DNA from: Adineta steineri
Taxonomy: Eukaryota > Rotifera > Eurotatoria > Adinetida > Adinetidae
Reading direction: 5' to 3'
Length of the DNA stretch: 64,000 nt
Assembly: GCA_905250115.1 (NCBI GenBank)
Contig: CAJNOI010000001.1
Location: 1,800,977-1,864,976 of the forward strand
In this document: positions 51,513-62,379 of the stretch, one piece after another
Position numbering within the stretch: position 1 is the stretch's first letter
Layout: the number at the start of each line of letters is the position of its first letter
Position numbers and translations under genes: made by a program
The notes under the pieces: model-generated
Databases searched by the model: none
Told to the model about the DNA's origin: nothing
The model's input: only the letters and a program-made list of their open reading frames with translations

Positions 51513-54500
51513 TTAAAGATAGACAGCTTGATGATCACGTTGAAAACTAGGTGATATTGCATGTCTTTGATAATATTTATGATCTGTAATATTTAAATCT
51601 TGATCGGCTATAGTTTGTAGTTGTTGATAATATCTAGATGTCGATGATGACAATCGATTTCGTGGATGTATAATAGGTTCATTTGTTTCAAGATTTATTT
51701 TTACTGATGTTCGAAAACGACCTGGTTCAATTTCATTGTTAATTGATGGTAGATGATTTTGAGTGTGATATGATGGAGATACTGGACTTGAATATCGCAT
51801 TGGTTTTGCCATACAACGTATTTTTAATTGAGTTGTTGGACTAGTAGTGTGATTACGTAAAGATAAATTATTTTGAGAATCTGATTCTTCTCTTGTGTCA
51901 CATGAAGATAACCATTCTTGTATACGTTCAGATTTTTTTGGTATTGTAACTGAACAAAAAATAAGAATCCTATAAATTTCAAAGAAAAAGAGAGGATCTG
52001 CAACATACCAGATTGTTCTTCATTCTTATGAGTATGATTTTGATTTAGATTTGGTTCATAAACAAAAATATGTCCATGATCATCACATGAAGCAGTTGTA
52101 TTATCTATTGGTGAAGATAATCTTTCTTTTGGACTAACTATATTTGAGTATTTTTCAGTATGAGTGAGAAATTGAATCGGTGGACTTATTTCTTGATTAG
52201 TTTTATGTAGTATATTGATATCAGTAGATGATAAGACAAACATAGGCTACAATGAAAATATATTCAAGATTATTGAATAAGAAGATCAGTCAATTGATTT
52301 ATCAATCGAAAAGATAGAAGTATTTTATTACCTCTCTAAAGAATATGTTATAAAACTTTCTATTATTCAATATGAATCATAATACTTGAGATACTTACCG
52401 GATTTTTTTGATGATTATTATCATTTTGTGTTATATGTGGAGCAGTTGGTGCTCGTCGTTTAATAGAACTTTTCCCACTACTAACACTACCATTTCCATC
52501 AACATTCATTTCAAAAAATTTATTTGTTTTTGTTTTATTTGTATCTAGAAAATTAATATATAGAAGATATTGTAATTTTATTTTTATTCTTCTCATACCG
52601 ATCTTATTCCTTGATTGTGTATGAGAATGATTGGAAATATCTTGTTTTATTTCTATTTGTTTTTCAATAGGAGAATGTTTTTGTGGTATTGATTCAGTTG
52701 TATTTGCTTGTGTTGAAGAGTTTTCATGATGATCTATAGTTTCTAATGGTGTTTTATTTGATTCAATATTTAATTTTTCATAAATTGTTTCGAGAAGTGT
52801 TAATCGTTCAAAATAACGACGAATTGACTCATTATTATTATTCTGATCAAGTTCTTTTGATGGTGCAGATGGTGTTATATCTATTTTCTCTATACTTGTT
52901 GTATCGTCGAATGGATTTAAATGTTGAGGATAAGTTTGTTCAATATTAACATTATCATTTTGATTTTCAATAAAACATGGTCTAGCTTTAGTAGTAAATA
53001 ATGTCGACGATGGCTTTGTATTATGACCACTTTGTTGTTCATTTAATGTTTCATAAACTACGAGTGATTGTTCAAGAATAGTTGAACATCGTTGTGCTGT
53101 ATGATGTGCCATAGCAGGTAGTTTTGAACGTTGTTTAATTTTATTTGAAATTTGAAGTGATTTTGAATTAAGAGAATTTAATTGATTATTACAATCCATT
53201 GTCGTTTCATCTGTAGGCCAAATTTTAGCAAGAACTTTACGTAAAACAAGTAATTCATCAATATTTAGTGTATCTTGTTCAAGTAATTTAATGAGATTTT
53301 CATAAAATTGTATTTTACATTGAGGTGATTGTTGTTGTTTAAGAGAATCAATCCATGTAATACTAAAATCCCATGAATCACCTGCTTCATTATTACCATT
53401 ATGCTCATAATTATTACCAAGAAATGATAAATTACTTGTCACTTCGTCATTTTCATCATCATTATTATTATTATTTTCTGATCGTGTTATAGAAATATTC
53501 TCATTTTCATCTGTTATTATTGTTCCTAAAATACGAAAAAAAGAATTTTAGAAAAATAAAATTTAGATTTATATTACTTGATTGTGAAAATCCAATAGAA
53601 GATATTTCACGAAAATCAAGAATAGCTGAAGAATTTCGTTCATTATTATGATCATTAATTAAATGAGTAGATAATGATTGTTTTTTAATAGTTAATGCTG
53701 GACTACGTGTAAGATTAGGTATAGAATTCGTAGATTTTCGATGAATACCAATACCATGAATTACGCGATTGGTAATTCCTTCAATACTTCGATTAGATGA
53801 TATGGCACGTTGTTGTTTTATTGTTGGTGGATTATGATTTAATAGAATATTGTTATGAGAATTATCATTAGTTAAATTTTCAACACTACGTGATCGTGAT
53901 TGACTAGAACTAAAACGAAAAGAAAATGAATAAGACATAATCATCATTTGTTTTACATACTTAGTTGTTCGAACTTTCTGTGGAAATACTTTGCCTTTCC
54001 AACCATCAAGTGTTTCCATCGATCGAAATAACCAACGTTTATTTGCATTTAATTGTGATTGATAACGACGATCTTTATGTGCTTTAACACTTTTTAATGG
54101 TAAACGAATAATTTCATCATTTTGATTTGCTTGATTATTAGTTACAAGTGTACTATCACTTGATAAACCAATTCGATATGGAACGATAGTTGATAGTTTA
54201 GTTAATGATGGTGGTGATGATAATTGTTCAGTTTTTGGAATATGATAAGAAAATGGTCGATTATATCGATGATGCTGATGAATCAATGATGGTCTTTCCG
54301 ATGATTTGATATTAGATAAAGTTGCTTCTCTAGATTGGTGACGACGAAATACTTTAGTAAAATTCATTGAAGCAATGTATGCTGGAAAAGAGAAAAAGAT
54401 TGTTAAAACAAATCAACAGGTGTTTCGTTAGTTCTCTTTTCAATACAATGCCAATGCCCTATCAGTGAACCGCTTATTAATATACATATATATATAAAAA

Positions 54501-55221
54501 GAAAGAAGAAAGAAAGAGAGAGAGAATACTGTCTTTAGTTACCCGTCTAACCACAACTATCTGAATTACGTAGAGAAATTGTTGTTCTTCATTTTTCAAT
54601 AACGTAGGTGTTAAAACACATCCGATCGACTCAGATATCGAGTATATATATATATGCACATTCTTTTTTTTCGTTGTTCGGTACGAGGTCTTTTTTGTTT
54701 GTAAGAATTAGATACCTACACTATTTCATTTGTCGGCACAACAAGTGAACATCGTCCTCAATTGCGAACAAATAGGCACAAAAAAAACAGGCGATGAAGA
54801 ATGGAAAGGAAATTCGATCCTCACGTACGCGTGTGTGTGTTCGATCGATCTCTTCGTTTTTCTTTTTGTGTTCATCTGTTGTTATGCCTATGCATAGCTC
54901 AAATCAGCTAGATGATAAAATAGACTCATATATATATATATATATGAACCATTCCCATATCATAAAATTTATCCTATTAAAAAAGAAAGCGTATCTTTCG
55001 AGTGGTAATGTCAAACTTAAGTTGAGAACAATTGGTATCTTCAATGTATATCTCAATATATTTACATATAATTGTGAACATTCATTTGCCGTTAATTCAA
55101 ACGAGTTAAAAGTATATTTGTATAGGTAAACATATGTATCAATTAAGCTAAACTTACTTGCTATTCGTCTTGGTAATGATACTTTTTGTTGATTTTCATT
55201 ATTAGTCTGAACAACAGCCAT
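51513..55221 (-). CDS. Large, mostly disordered protein of unknown function
   Basis: Not recognised. Exon 1 (MAVVQTNNENQQKVSLPRRI) splices in phase to ATYIASMNFTKVFRRH in the next exon. The protein is then rich in Ser, Asn, Gln and basic residues, with many SP/TP sites (LIHQHHRYNRPFSYHIPKTE, SRSRSVENLTND). Two parts look ordered: KRWLFRSMETLDGWKGKVFP, and a helical stretch around DSWDFSITWIDSLKQQ, YENLIKLLEQDTLNIDELLV and RLTLLETIYEKLN. A basic-proline motif KRRAPTAPHI and a C-terminal AVYL, possibly a class II PDZ ligand, suggest a cytoplasmic scaffold or cytoskeletal adaptor, but this is inference. A start 6 codons upstream (55239) is also possible. Exons were followed to the stop at 51513. 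Confidence 0.65.
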
Positions 55222-55792
55222 GTTTCTTGTTCTTCTCAAGTGATCATCTGAATAATATTAGTCAGTCAAGCAATTGCGCACTCTCTTTTTTTTTTTGAGA
55301 TTTTTATTTTTGATAAATCATTAGCTACACTATTACTATATCCTTGTCGGTTATGTACAAATGAAAGATACATAAGATTGATATTGATTTGTCTTTAGAA
55401 AAAAAAAGACGGATGCATGTATATCTATGATAATATTTGAAAGAAGCCGTCATAGACGAACTGTTCATGATTTTATCTATTTATAGAATAAAAAAGTGCT
55501 GATAAATATACATCCTACGTATATCACGCGTGTAGACCACTAAATATGACCCTCAAATATTACAAATTTGATCAATTAAGGATACAACTACTGTTAAATA
55601 GGAGTAAATGTAAAAATAATGATTTTGCTAGCATGTTTTTTTTTCAAAATAAATGATATCTACAATGTAATAATAATTATTCATCAACTAATTGATTATT
55701 TCCCTTGTCCGATTTGGTTGACTGCATTTTCGTCATATAAATATGATGAAAACAAACAAGTTTTTCTTATCAGTTTTATTTCTCTAATCATA
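55222..55792. promoter_or_regulatory. Divergent intergenic region
   Basis: 570 bp between two outward-transcribed genes. A splice acceptor (tttttcttatcag) ends at about 55773, 19 bp before the ATG at 55793, and may receive a spliced leader. Confidence 0.4.
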
Positions 55793-56488
55793 ATGCGTGT
55801 TTTTCGAAAACGGAAGAAATTTGGTAATTTTGGTGGACCACCAAGGGATGCAGAACCTCTACCGGATATCGTATATCAAATGGGTGCTGAACAAGCAGCA
55901 CGATATGTACAATTACGAGCAAGATCAACAAGTCCTTATGCTGGAACTGTTGGTCCCCACAATCATAATTCACCATATATAGTAGGCGAGGAAGAGGGTT
56001 ATGAAGGAGAGGAAGCTGAAGGAGGTCGTTCATCTCCATTAAATTTCATAGCTAATGCATTGGGTCTAAATCGATCAAGATCTCGTGCAAAAAAGGATGA
56101 TAAAGCAAGGGAGAATTTTGATGAACCTCCACCTGGCACTCCAGTTAGATATCGTCGACGACCACAATCACCTGAAATGTTTGGATCTCGACCAGGTTCA
56201 CCAGCATATTTCGCACAGGCAGAAGGAAGGGGATCACCTGTTCATTTTGGCTCTCATTCACGACCAGGTTCTCCTGAAACTTTACGTCGTCTTCAACGTG
56301 CACAATACTCACAAGAAATGCAGCGAATCGAACGACAACAAAGACGTCAACAGGAAATGATGATGAATAATCAAGGTCAATATTCTGCATACCCTCAACA
56401 ATCATTTTATCCTTTAATGAATTCTAATGTGAATAATCAGGCATTTTCTATGATGCAACACCCTCAAATGTACCAACCGTACTATTAA
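55793..56488 (+). CDS. Disordered protein with repeated (R)PGSP motifs
   Basis: Single-exon ORF of 231 residues from MRVFRKRKKFGNFGG; not recognised. The N-terminus is basic and Gly-rich, followed by an acidic patch (GEEEGYEGEEAEGG). A series of proline-directed sites follows: RPQSPEMF, SRPGSPAYF, GRGSPVHF and SRPGSPETL. The spacing is roughly 14-20 residues, consistent with an internal repeat. A Gln/Arg-rich helical stretch (QRAQYSQEMQRIERQQRRQQ) and a Gln/Asn/Tyr/Met-rich tail complete it. Each SP could be phosphorylated by proline-directed kinases. The GC content is higher than in flanking DNA, which supports coding. The ATG at 55793 follows a splice-acceptor-like site; the longer upstream frame is hydrophobic low-complexity sequence and was excluded. 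Confidence 0.6.
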   Translation: MRVFRKRKKFGNFGGPPRDAEPLPDIVYQMGAEQAARYVQLRARSTSPYAGTVGPHNHNSPYIVGEEEGYEGEEAEGGRSSPLNFIANALGLNRSRSRAKKDDKARENFDEPPPGTPVRYRRRPQSPEMFGSRPGSPAYFAQAEGRGSPVHFGSHSRPGSPETLRRLQRAQYSQEMQRIERQQRRQQEMMMNNQGQYSAYPQQSFYPLMNSNVNNQAFSMMQHPQMYQPYY

Positions 56489-56765
56489 ATTTTTTTTTTC
56501 AACATCTTATTTCATTTGAAAACAATTATAACATAACATTTTCTTTCACTTCATCTATAAGTTTATAGCCCCGACAACAGCCAGCATCCCTAAATATATT
56601 TCATGGCACTTTATCTACTAACGACTTTTTTTTTCGAAATAAATTAATGCAATTGTATAGACAACAAAAAAACAACGAAATATATTTCATCTGATTGCTT
56701 ATAGGAAATATTTTGTATTAAAATCTAATTTATACTTTATCAATTACATAGCAATTAATTTTTTT

Positions 56766-56865
56766 NNNNNNNNNNNNNNNNNNNNNNNNNNNNNNNNNNN
56801 NNNNNNNNNNNNNNNNNNNNNNNNNNNNNNNNNNNNNNNNNNNNNNNNNNNNNNNNNNNNNNNNN
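56766..56865. other. Assembly gap (100 N)
   Basis: Placeholder gap of unknown true length. It removes the 3' part of the cullin-domain gene that reads leftwards into it. Confidence 0.95.
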
Positions 56866-57447
56866 AAAAAAAAAGTCAACAAAATAAATTTGAAAAAAGA
56901 CTTCTTACAAAAAGTGGAGCAATGACATCGATCGCTCGTTGAAATTGATGAAGATAATTAATAAATTGTAGAATATAAATATTCTTATGTCGATTGGAAC
57001 GATCATCGATCATTCTTTTCATCTAATAAATTTTTAATTAAATTTTCATTTTGAACATATAGTTTTTGTAAAATCTTACACTTTCATCTAATTGTACTTT
57101 AATATTCTGACAATGTTCTATAATGAGCTTCTTAAGATCATCAAAAAGTCGTTCTTTGTAACCTTTACATGTGCTTTTATATATCTGACTAGAATTTAAA
57201 ATAGATATTCAATTAAAAATTTCTTATTTAATTTTTTTTCACCAATAAATAGTTTGATAGGACATTGATTGAAAATTTTCACTTGAATTTTGAAGAAATT
57301 GTTTGAGAGTTTCATGAATTGGTGTCCAAGCTTCTGTTAGATATTCTGATTCGGAATATTTTGTAAATACTATAAATATATAGATAGTATCATTCATATA
57401 AAGAAAATTTACATACAAAATCGAAGAAAATCATAACCTTCAGCCAT
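56866..57447 (-). CDS. Cullin-domain protein, CACUL1-like (3' part lost in the gap)
   Basis: Starts MAEGYDFLRF. Further exons encode KYSESEYLTEAWTPIHETLK, MSYQTIYWQIYKSTCKGYKE, RLFDDLKKLIIEHCQNIKVQ and YILQFINYLHQFQRAIDVIA followed by PLF. The pattern Y..IY..IYK..C......L..DL...I..H, with a later Q....I..I.PLF, fits the cullin N-terminal repeat. The last block is closest to CACUL1 (CDK2-associated cullin-domain protein), which promotes CDK2 activity and lacks the C-terminal RING-binding cullin homology domain. With only the first 140 or so residues present, a divergent true cullin cannot be ruled out. Introns are short and in phase. Confidence 0.6.
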
Positions 57448-58778
57448 AATAAAGAATTCTATAATGATTGATAATCTGAATTTTTACTAAACTGTTTCTG
57501 TAAAAGAAAATTATGTCTTTTTTAAAAATTTATATGCAATTTATTTAAGAAAAGATCAGACTTTGTGAAGAATGACAATAATAATCACTACAAGTATAAC
57601 GACAATCAGTTTATATAAACGAAGTGAGAGGTATTATATTCGTTTCAATAAGAAATCTCAAGAGTAGAGGGCGCCAATTACTTATTGATAATCCTGAAGT
57701 TTTTTGAAGAGATGAATTAGTATTTTTAAGAATCGTTCGAGGGTATGGATGTGAGTGTGGGTGGACTAGTCTTGTATTTATTCCACACTCATCTTCAAGA
57801 CGGTCTTGCAATTATAAAAACTAATTTTTGGCTATAAATATATTTATCTGATTGATTTCCTGTTGTGATATTGTTGTCTAATCGAACACGAGAATTAAGT
57901 GAATATCTTATAGGTCTATCACTGATACTTTACTATTTTTATAAAAATATTCTTTTTCGAAGAATTAATAAAACATTTTAAATTTCAATGAACAAGATCA
58001 TATTCGAAATTAACTTTTCTTCAAATAAATATTCGATTTCAAAACAAAAAAATTCCAACATCATTTTGTTAAAAGAAGAAATTTTCAAATAAAATATCAA
58101 ATTTCATTCTTCACTCAATAACAAAGAAAGTCTTTTCCGCGCTCTTCCATTCACAAATTTTCTTTTTAAATATATAAACAAATTAAATGTTCAATTTTAA
58201 ACGGCATTTTTGACGGAATGGGTGTAAGTGCGGGTTTGAAATGATATAAGTAGCAACACATGCACCTACACACTTCTGGCAGTATGATAACAAGAGATTG
58301 ATGGATCATCTAAATTATTATAACAGTTATTGTTTGGCTAATCACATATAGCTAAACTACTAAAACTACCTAATTTTGCGACACATTTTTTAAGATGGAA
58401 AAAAAATAACATGGTCTTATCAGCGTTGATAAGATATAAAAATTTACAGAAGATACATGCAACACATTTTATCTTAATGTGCGACCTGCAGTAAAAATTC
58501 TCTTCATGATGTCTTTCGTTGCTTTTTTTATCTGCGTATATTAAAATCGACTTGTCATATAACTAAAGAAGCGCAAATATGCTATACATACAAAGCACAA
58601 GAGACTTTTATCTTTCTTTCGAGGAAGAAAAAGAATCGACGCTTTAAAACTTGACACAAAGAAGGCAGGCTCTTTACTTTAAAATCAATTTCACTACTAC
58701 CAAAGTATAAAATAACTGTCTCAATTATTTTTCTTTTGAGACGATTATATAAATTCAACCAATCATAATTCATTTAAG
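57448..58778. promoter_or_regulatory. Divergent intergenic region upstream of the ADP-ribosyltransferase
   Basis: 1.3 kb with no convincing gene. A TATATAA box lies at about 58746-58752, some 30 bp before the ART ATG, and catttaag directly precedes that ATG, so it could also be an acceptor. The small open frame at 57611-57811 was rejected. Confidence 0.45.
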
Positions 58779-59591
58779 ATGCACCGCTTTACTGATATCG
58801 AATCAACGTCAAAGCGACTACCACCTGTCTACGGCTACTTGACTCATCAACTAGTACCTCTATCAAAAGCTCTCGAACCAATCTCCTCGTTAATTGATCA
58901 GCTAGATCGTTTTGCCAAAATTGCGAAAAATGAGTGTCATTTTCCTTCCCAACATGGACTTACTCGTGACGAGTCAGCTGCTGTTTATCTTTATACAATG
59001 GAATGGGGAGAAAACAGTTTCTATCAAGTACTTAATCGTGCACTACGTGCTGAAGATCGATCAGCATTAAAACCGTGGTTCGCTTATCTCAAGCTATTCG
59101 ATGTAGCAGTACAAAAGCTACCAACTGTTCGAAAGAATCTTTGGCGTGGTGTTTCGAAAGATATAACAAGAAACTATAAGAAGGGCGATGAATTTACATG
59201 GTGGACGATCAGTTCATGTTCGACTTCTGTTAATATTATCAAGGATTTTCTTGGACCAAATTCAACCTTATTCTTAATTGAAGCAATCAGTGGAAAAGAT
59301 GTTTCAAGTTGTACCAATTATCCAAATGAAGATGAAGTCATTCTTTGTCCAGGTACACGATTTCGTGTTGTTAGTGATCCTTTAGATCAACCACCGATGC
59401 ATCTGATCCATTTGCAAGAAATTACTGACGATGACGAAGGATCACTGTCAGCAGGTCTTAAAACGATGACAGTGACAACAACATCGAATACTACATCCAC
59501 CCATACACTGACTAATGTTCAATCTTCACAGATACATATTCATACTGATGAATGGGGTCATAGATACGAAACAGTGGTTCATATACTATAG
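58779..59591 (+). CDS. Arginine-type mono-ADP-ribosyltransferase (ARTC clade, bdelloid family)
   Basis: Transfers ADP-ribose from NAD+ to a protein side chain. Intact intronless ORF of 270 residues. The R-S-E triad of this clade is visible: Arg123 in NLWRGVSKD, the STS at 148-150 after WWTISSC, and the ExE at 184-186 in YPNEDEVILCPG, whose first Glu predicts arginine as acceptor. AVYLYTMEWGENSFYQVLN matches the alpha-helical segment of vertebrate ecto-ARTs, and FLIEAISGKDVSSCTNYPNE is the core beta-sheet. There is no signal peptide, so it is probably intracellular. The last 40 residues are Thr/Ser-rich. Such transferases are known to be greatly expanded in bdelloid rotifers. A MORN-repeat ORF begins 69 bp downstream on the same strand. 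Confidence 0.88.
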   Translation: MHRFTDIESTSKRLPPVYGYLTHQLVPLSKALEPISSLIDQLDRFAKIAKNECHFPSQHGLTRDESAAVYLYTMEWGENSFYQVLNRALRAEDRSALKPWFAYLKLFDVAVQKLPTVRKNLWRGVSKDITRNYKKGDEFTWWTISSCSTSVNIIKDFLGPNSTLFLIEAISGKDVSSCTNYPNEDEVILCPGTRFRVVSDPLDQPPMHLIHLQEITDDDEGSLSAGLKTMTVTTTSNTTSTHTLTNVQSSQIHIHTDEWGHRYETVVHIL

Positions 59592-59660
59592 TGACCAAGT
59601 TACTTTATCTTAGTCAAATGTGTAAAGAACACGTCATTAGCGAATGAACATGAAGGAGAA

Positions 59661-60308
59661 ATGAAAGGAGAGAAAAAACATGGTAAAGGTCAGATGGATT
59701 ATGCGAATGGTGGTAAATACATAGGTATGTGGGTGGAAGGCAACAGAATAGGTCAAGGTGTCTACATATTTAATAATGGTGATCGATACGAGGGACAATT
59801 CAAAGACAATCTTGTTCATGGAAAAGGTCAAATGGATTTTGCCAATGGCGATAAATACACAGGTGATTATATCGACGACAAAAGAACAGGTCAAGGTGTC
59901 TACATTTATGCTAATGGTAACCGGTACGAGGGAGAGTTCAAAGACAACAAGCGGCATGGGAAAGGTAAAATGTATTTTGCTAGTGGCGCTAAATACACAG
60001 GTGATTATATCGAAGGCAACAGAACAGGTCAAGGTGTCTACAATTTTCCCAGTGGTGATCGGTACGAGGGACAATGGAAAGACAACGATATGCATGGTAA
60101 AGGTAAAATGGATTTTGCTAGTGGCGATAAATACACAGGTGATTATATCGACGACAAAAGAACAGGTCAAGGTGTCTACATGTTTGCTAATGGTAATCGG
60201 TATGAGGGACAATATAAAGACAACAAAAAACATGGAAAAGGTAAAATGATATATGCCAATGGTGTCGTGCAAGATGGAATGTGGTCCGATAATAAATTTG
60301 ACGGCTAA
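59661..60308 (+). CDS. MORN-repeat protein (nine repeats)
   Basis: Intronless ORF of 215 residues made almost entirely of MORN units of 23 residues, such as GQGVYIFNNGDRYEGQFKDN. Two unit types alternate: GKGxMxFAxGxKYTGDYI and GQGVYxFxxGxRYEGQxKDN. The true period is therefore 46 residues or 138 bp. Blocks of over 50 bp near 59847 and 60123 are identical, which points to recent internal homogenisation. MORN repeats bind lipids or partner proteins and often sit beside kinase, SET or junctophilin domains; here no other domain is present. Because it directly follows the ART gene on the same strand it may be co-transcribed with it. The long antisense frame (59637-60272) is a shadow of the repeats. 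Confidence 0.85.
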   Translation: MKGEKKHGKGQMDYANGGKYIGMWVEGNRIGQGVYIFNNGDRYEGQFKDNLVHGKGQMDFANGDKYTGDYIDDKRTGQGVYIYANGNRYEGEFKDNKRHGKGKMYFASGAKYTGDYIEGNRTGQGVYNFPSGDRYEGQWKDNDMHGKGKMDFASGDKYTGDYIDDKRTGQGVYMFANGNRYEGQYKDNKKHGKGKMIYANGVVQDGMWSDNKFDG

Positions 60309-61286
60309 TCATCTGAAGTGATAACTATTTGACGTATGTGAACCGAAGTTTTTTAGTTGAACTCACTTATTTTGTACTGTCATTTCATCAACACTTCTTT
60401 TAAAACAAAGCAATATTATTTTAATAATCGATAGTTTTGCACGGATCATGGGCTTCTCCTAAACGTACTTATTGTTCTCATAGTTCATTAGCAGAAATGA
60501 GAATTTTTAGAAAAATATTTTTGATCTTTGAATGGCAAAGAAATAAGAATTCTATCATAAGAGAGCAGTATATATTTCAATGTAGCACAAGATGCACAAT
60601 TGAAATAATAACTTGTGTATAGATATGAACTGCTGTTGTAAATAAGTATTATAATTGATTCATCATTTCAAGTCTGTGTAAAAGTCATCTACTCGCAGAT
60701 CACACTGCTAATTCAAAGATACAGCAGAATTCTTTTTGTCACTATGAATGTTTTTTAAATAAGTTGGTTACAATAGTTTCTATGGCACGTTATGAGTTAT
60801 TCTACTATCCGTTAAATATGGTTATTATATTATATGTTCTAATATGAGCAGATCACTTATTGTAACAAATTAAGTAAATCAAAAATTAGCACATGTGAGA
60901 TTGATAACAACATTTTACACAACTTTTTATTATTTGGAAAGAAGAAGACGTCAGCTAATTGATGTCATTCTTTTTATCCGATAAATAAATGAAGATAAAT
61001 TTAAGCTCTATTATCATATAGAATATAAGAATTAGAACAAGATACACTATGACATTACTGAGTATTTTTTTTCCGAACTGATTTAGTATTATAGATTTTC
61101 ATCATTGCATAAGTGAAATTTTATTACAATAAATTTGTTAAATAAAAACAGTAATATCTTCAAATTAATGCTTCAATTCATAGAAGAATTTTATTTAGTG
61201 AATAGCGAGAGAAAACTATAGATTATTCTTATGAGTTTTTATGTTTAGATGAATAATTGAGATTAAAATCTCGTATTTGTTATTAT
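60309..61286. other. Convergent intergenic region, no gene recognised
   Basis: About 980 bp of AT-rich DNA between the 3' ends of the MORN gene and the inhibitor gene. One short open frame at 60437-60622 has no coding character. Confidence 0.5.
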
Positions 61287-62088
61287 TTAACCAATTGTTG
61301 GGGTACTTGCAACAATACCTTTATCAGTAATGATAACACGGACACGATCTGTACGAAAATCCATTGTCACTGGTGATCCTTGTTGAACTGTTACAACATT
61401 TGTAAATCCTAATGTAATTTTTGAAAAATCAATTCCTTTCTACATTATTAAAATTTTACCTGTTTCTTGCTTGATTATTTTAACTGCATCTTCACCTTTT
61501 TTACCAACTAATTCAGGCCATTGCTGTTTGCTAGTCGCAGGAGTTGTTTCTGGAGATATAAATAAATTCTAATAAATCAGTTTCAATAATTTTATTGACT
61601 TACTTTTAATAAGTATGACAGGTACATCAATATATTTAGTACGACCAGTACCTAATGGTGTTACTTGAGCAATTACATCATTGATATATAATAATTCATT
61701 CTTTTTATTTCGAATAGACACACTAAGTGAATAACGATGTCCTTCTGTAATTTGTGAAGGTAAAAATTTAATAGTAAATTCTTTTGGAAACTCAGCTATA
61801 TCATCGACTACTTTAGTAATAACTTTAGCTGCAGCATCAGCATGTGCTATATCTTGTAATTCTACAGTTAATTTAGCGTCAGATTCAATGACAGTTTTAG
61901 GACTATCAGGAAATGTAATACTACCGCGTATAAAAACTTTTTGCCCATCTTTGCAAGTGAGTGCTGCACCTTAAAGAATTACGAATGGTTAAATTAAAAG
62001 TAACTATTACATATTAATATACATACTATTTAGTACAAGCATACTAATTGTAGCGATGAGTAAACAAAGCATGCGTAATGTATTCATA
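61287..62088 (-). CDS. Secreted fusion of a YbaY/YscW-like domain with a potato inhibitor I-type protease inhibitor
   Basis: Four exons give 212 residues with consistent phases. Residues 1-21 (MNTLRMLCLLIATISMLVLN) are a signal peptide. Residues 30-130 (KVFIRGSITFPD, AKLTVELQDIAHADAAAKVI, FPKEFTIKFLP, HRYSLSVSIRNKKNELLYIN) follow the YbaY/YscW lipoprotein pattern of a beta-sandwich with V.G.I, L.V.L.D.S..D and Y.L...I. Residues 153-212 are a potato inhibitor I domain (MEROPS I13, eglin-like): WPELVGKKGEDAVKIIKQET, then the binding loop SPVTMDFRTDRVRVI and a C-terminal G. By analogy with eglin the scissile bond would be Met-Asp, predicting inhibition of subtilisin- or chymotrypsin-like proteases. 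Reading through the 61405-61455 intron would hit a stop; splicing it (51 nt) restores the family pattern exactly. The origin of both domains is probably non-metazoan. Confidence 0.78.
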
Positions 62089-62379
62089 ATTCAATCTAAA
62101 AGAATAAATAACTAGAGAAATGATTTGTTTCAATAAGGTAATAAGTTGCACTGCATCATGTATATATATTTTTGTGTAAAAGAGAGTCATGACATACATA
62201 CGGTAGTTTGTTATAATAGCATGTTCTTAGTTTACGATATTCTGAAATAGAATTATATAGATAAATTATTTTGTTTTCGCGAAGTTATATACACATCGAA
62301 TGCCTTTGGGTAAAAATGTACCTAAGAATGAAGAAAAAACACATAAAGATATTAATACATCCTTGTATATCTGTCATTA

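Noticed and set aside
55788-56405. Alternative frames over the SP-repeat gene
   Set aside because: They shadow the frame with repeated PGSP motifs, which is the one with coding character.
57720-57770. gtgtgggtgg-like words as telomeric repeat remnants
   Set aside because: Only one imperfect unit; no array.
57611-57811. 66-codon minus-strand frame upstream of the cullin-domain gene
   Set aside because: No domain, no splice sites, and it lies in a divergent promoter region.
59637-60272. 211-codon open frame antisense to the MORN gene
   Set aside because: It is a by-product of the in-phase 69-bp MORN repeats; the sense frame has the family signature.
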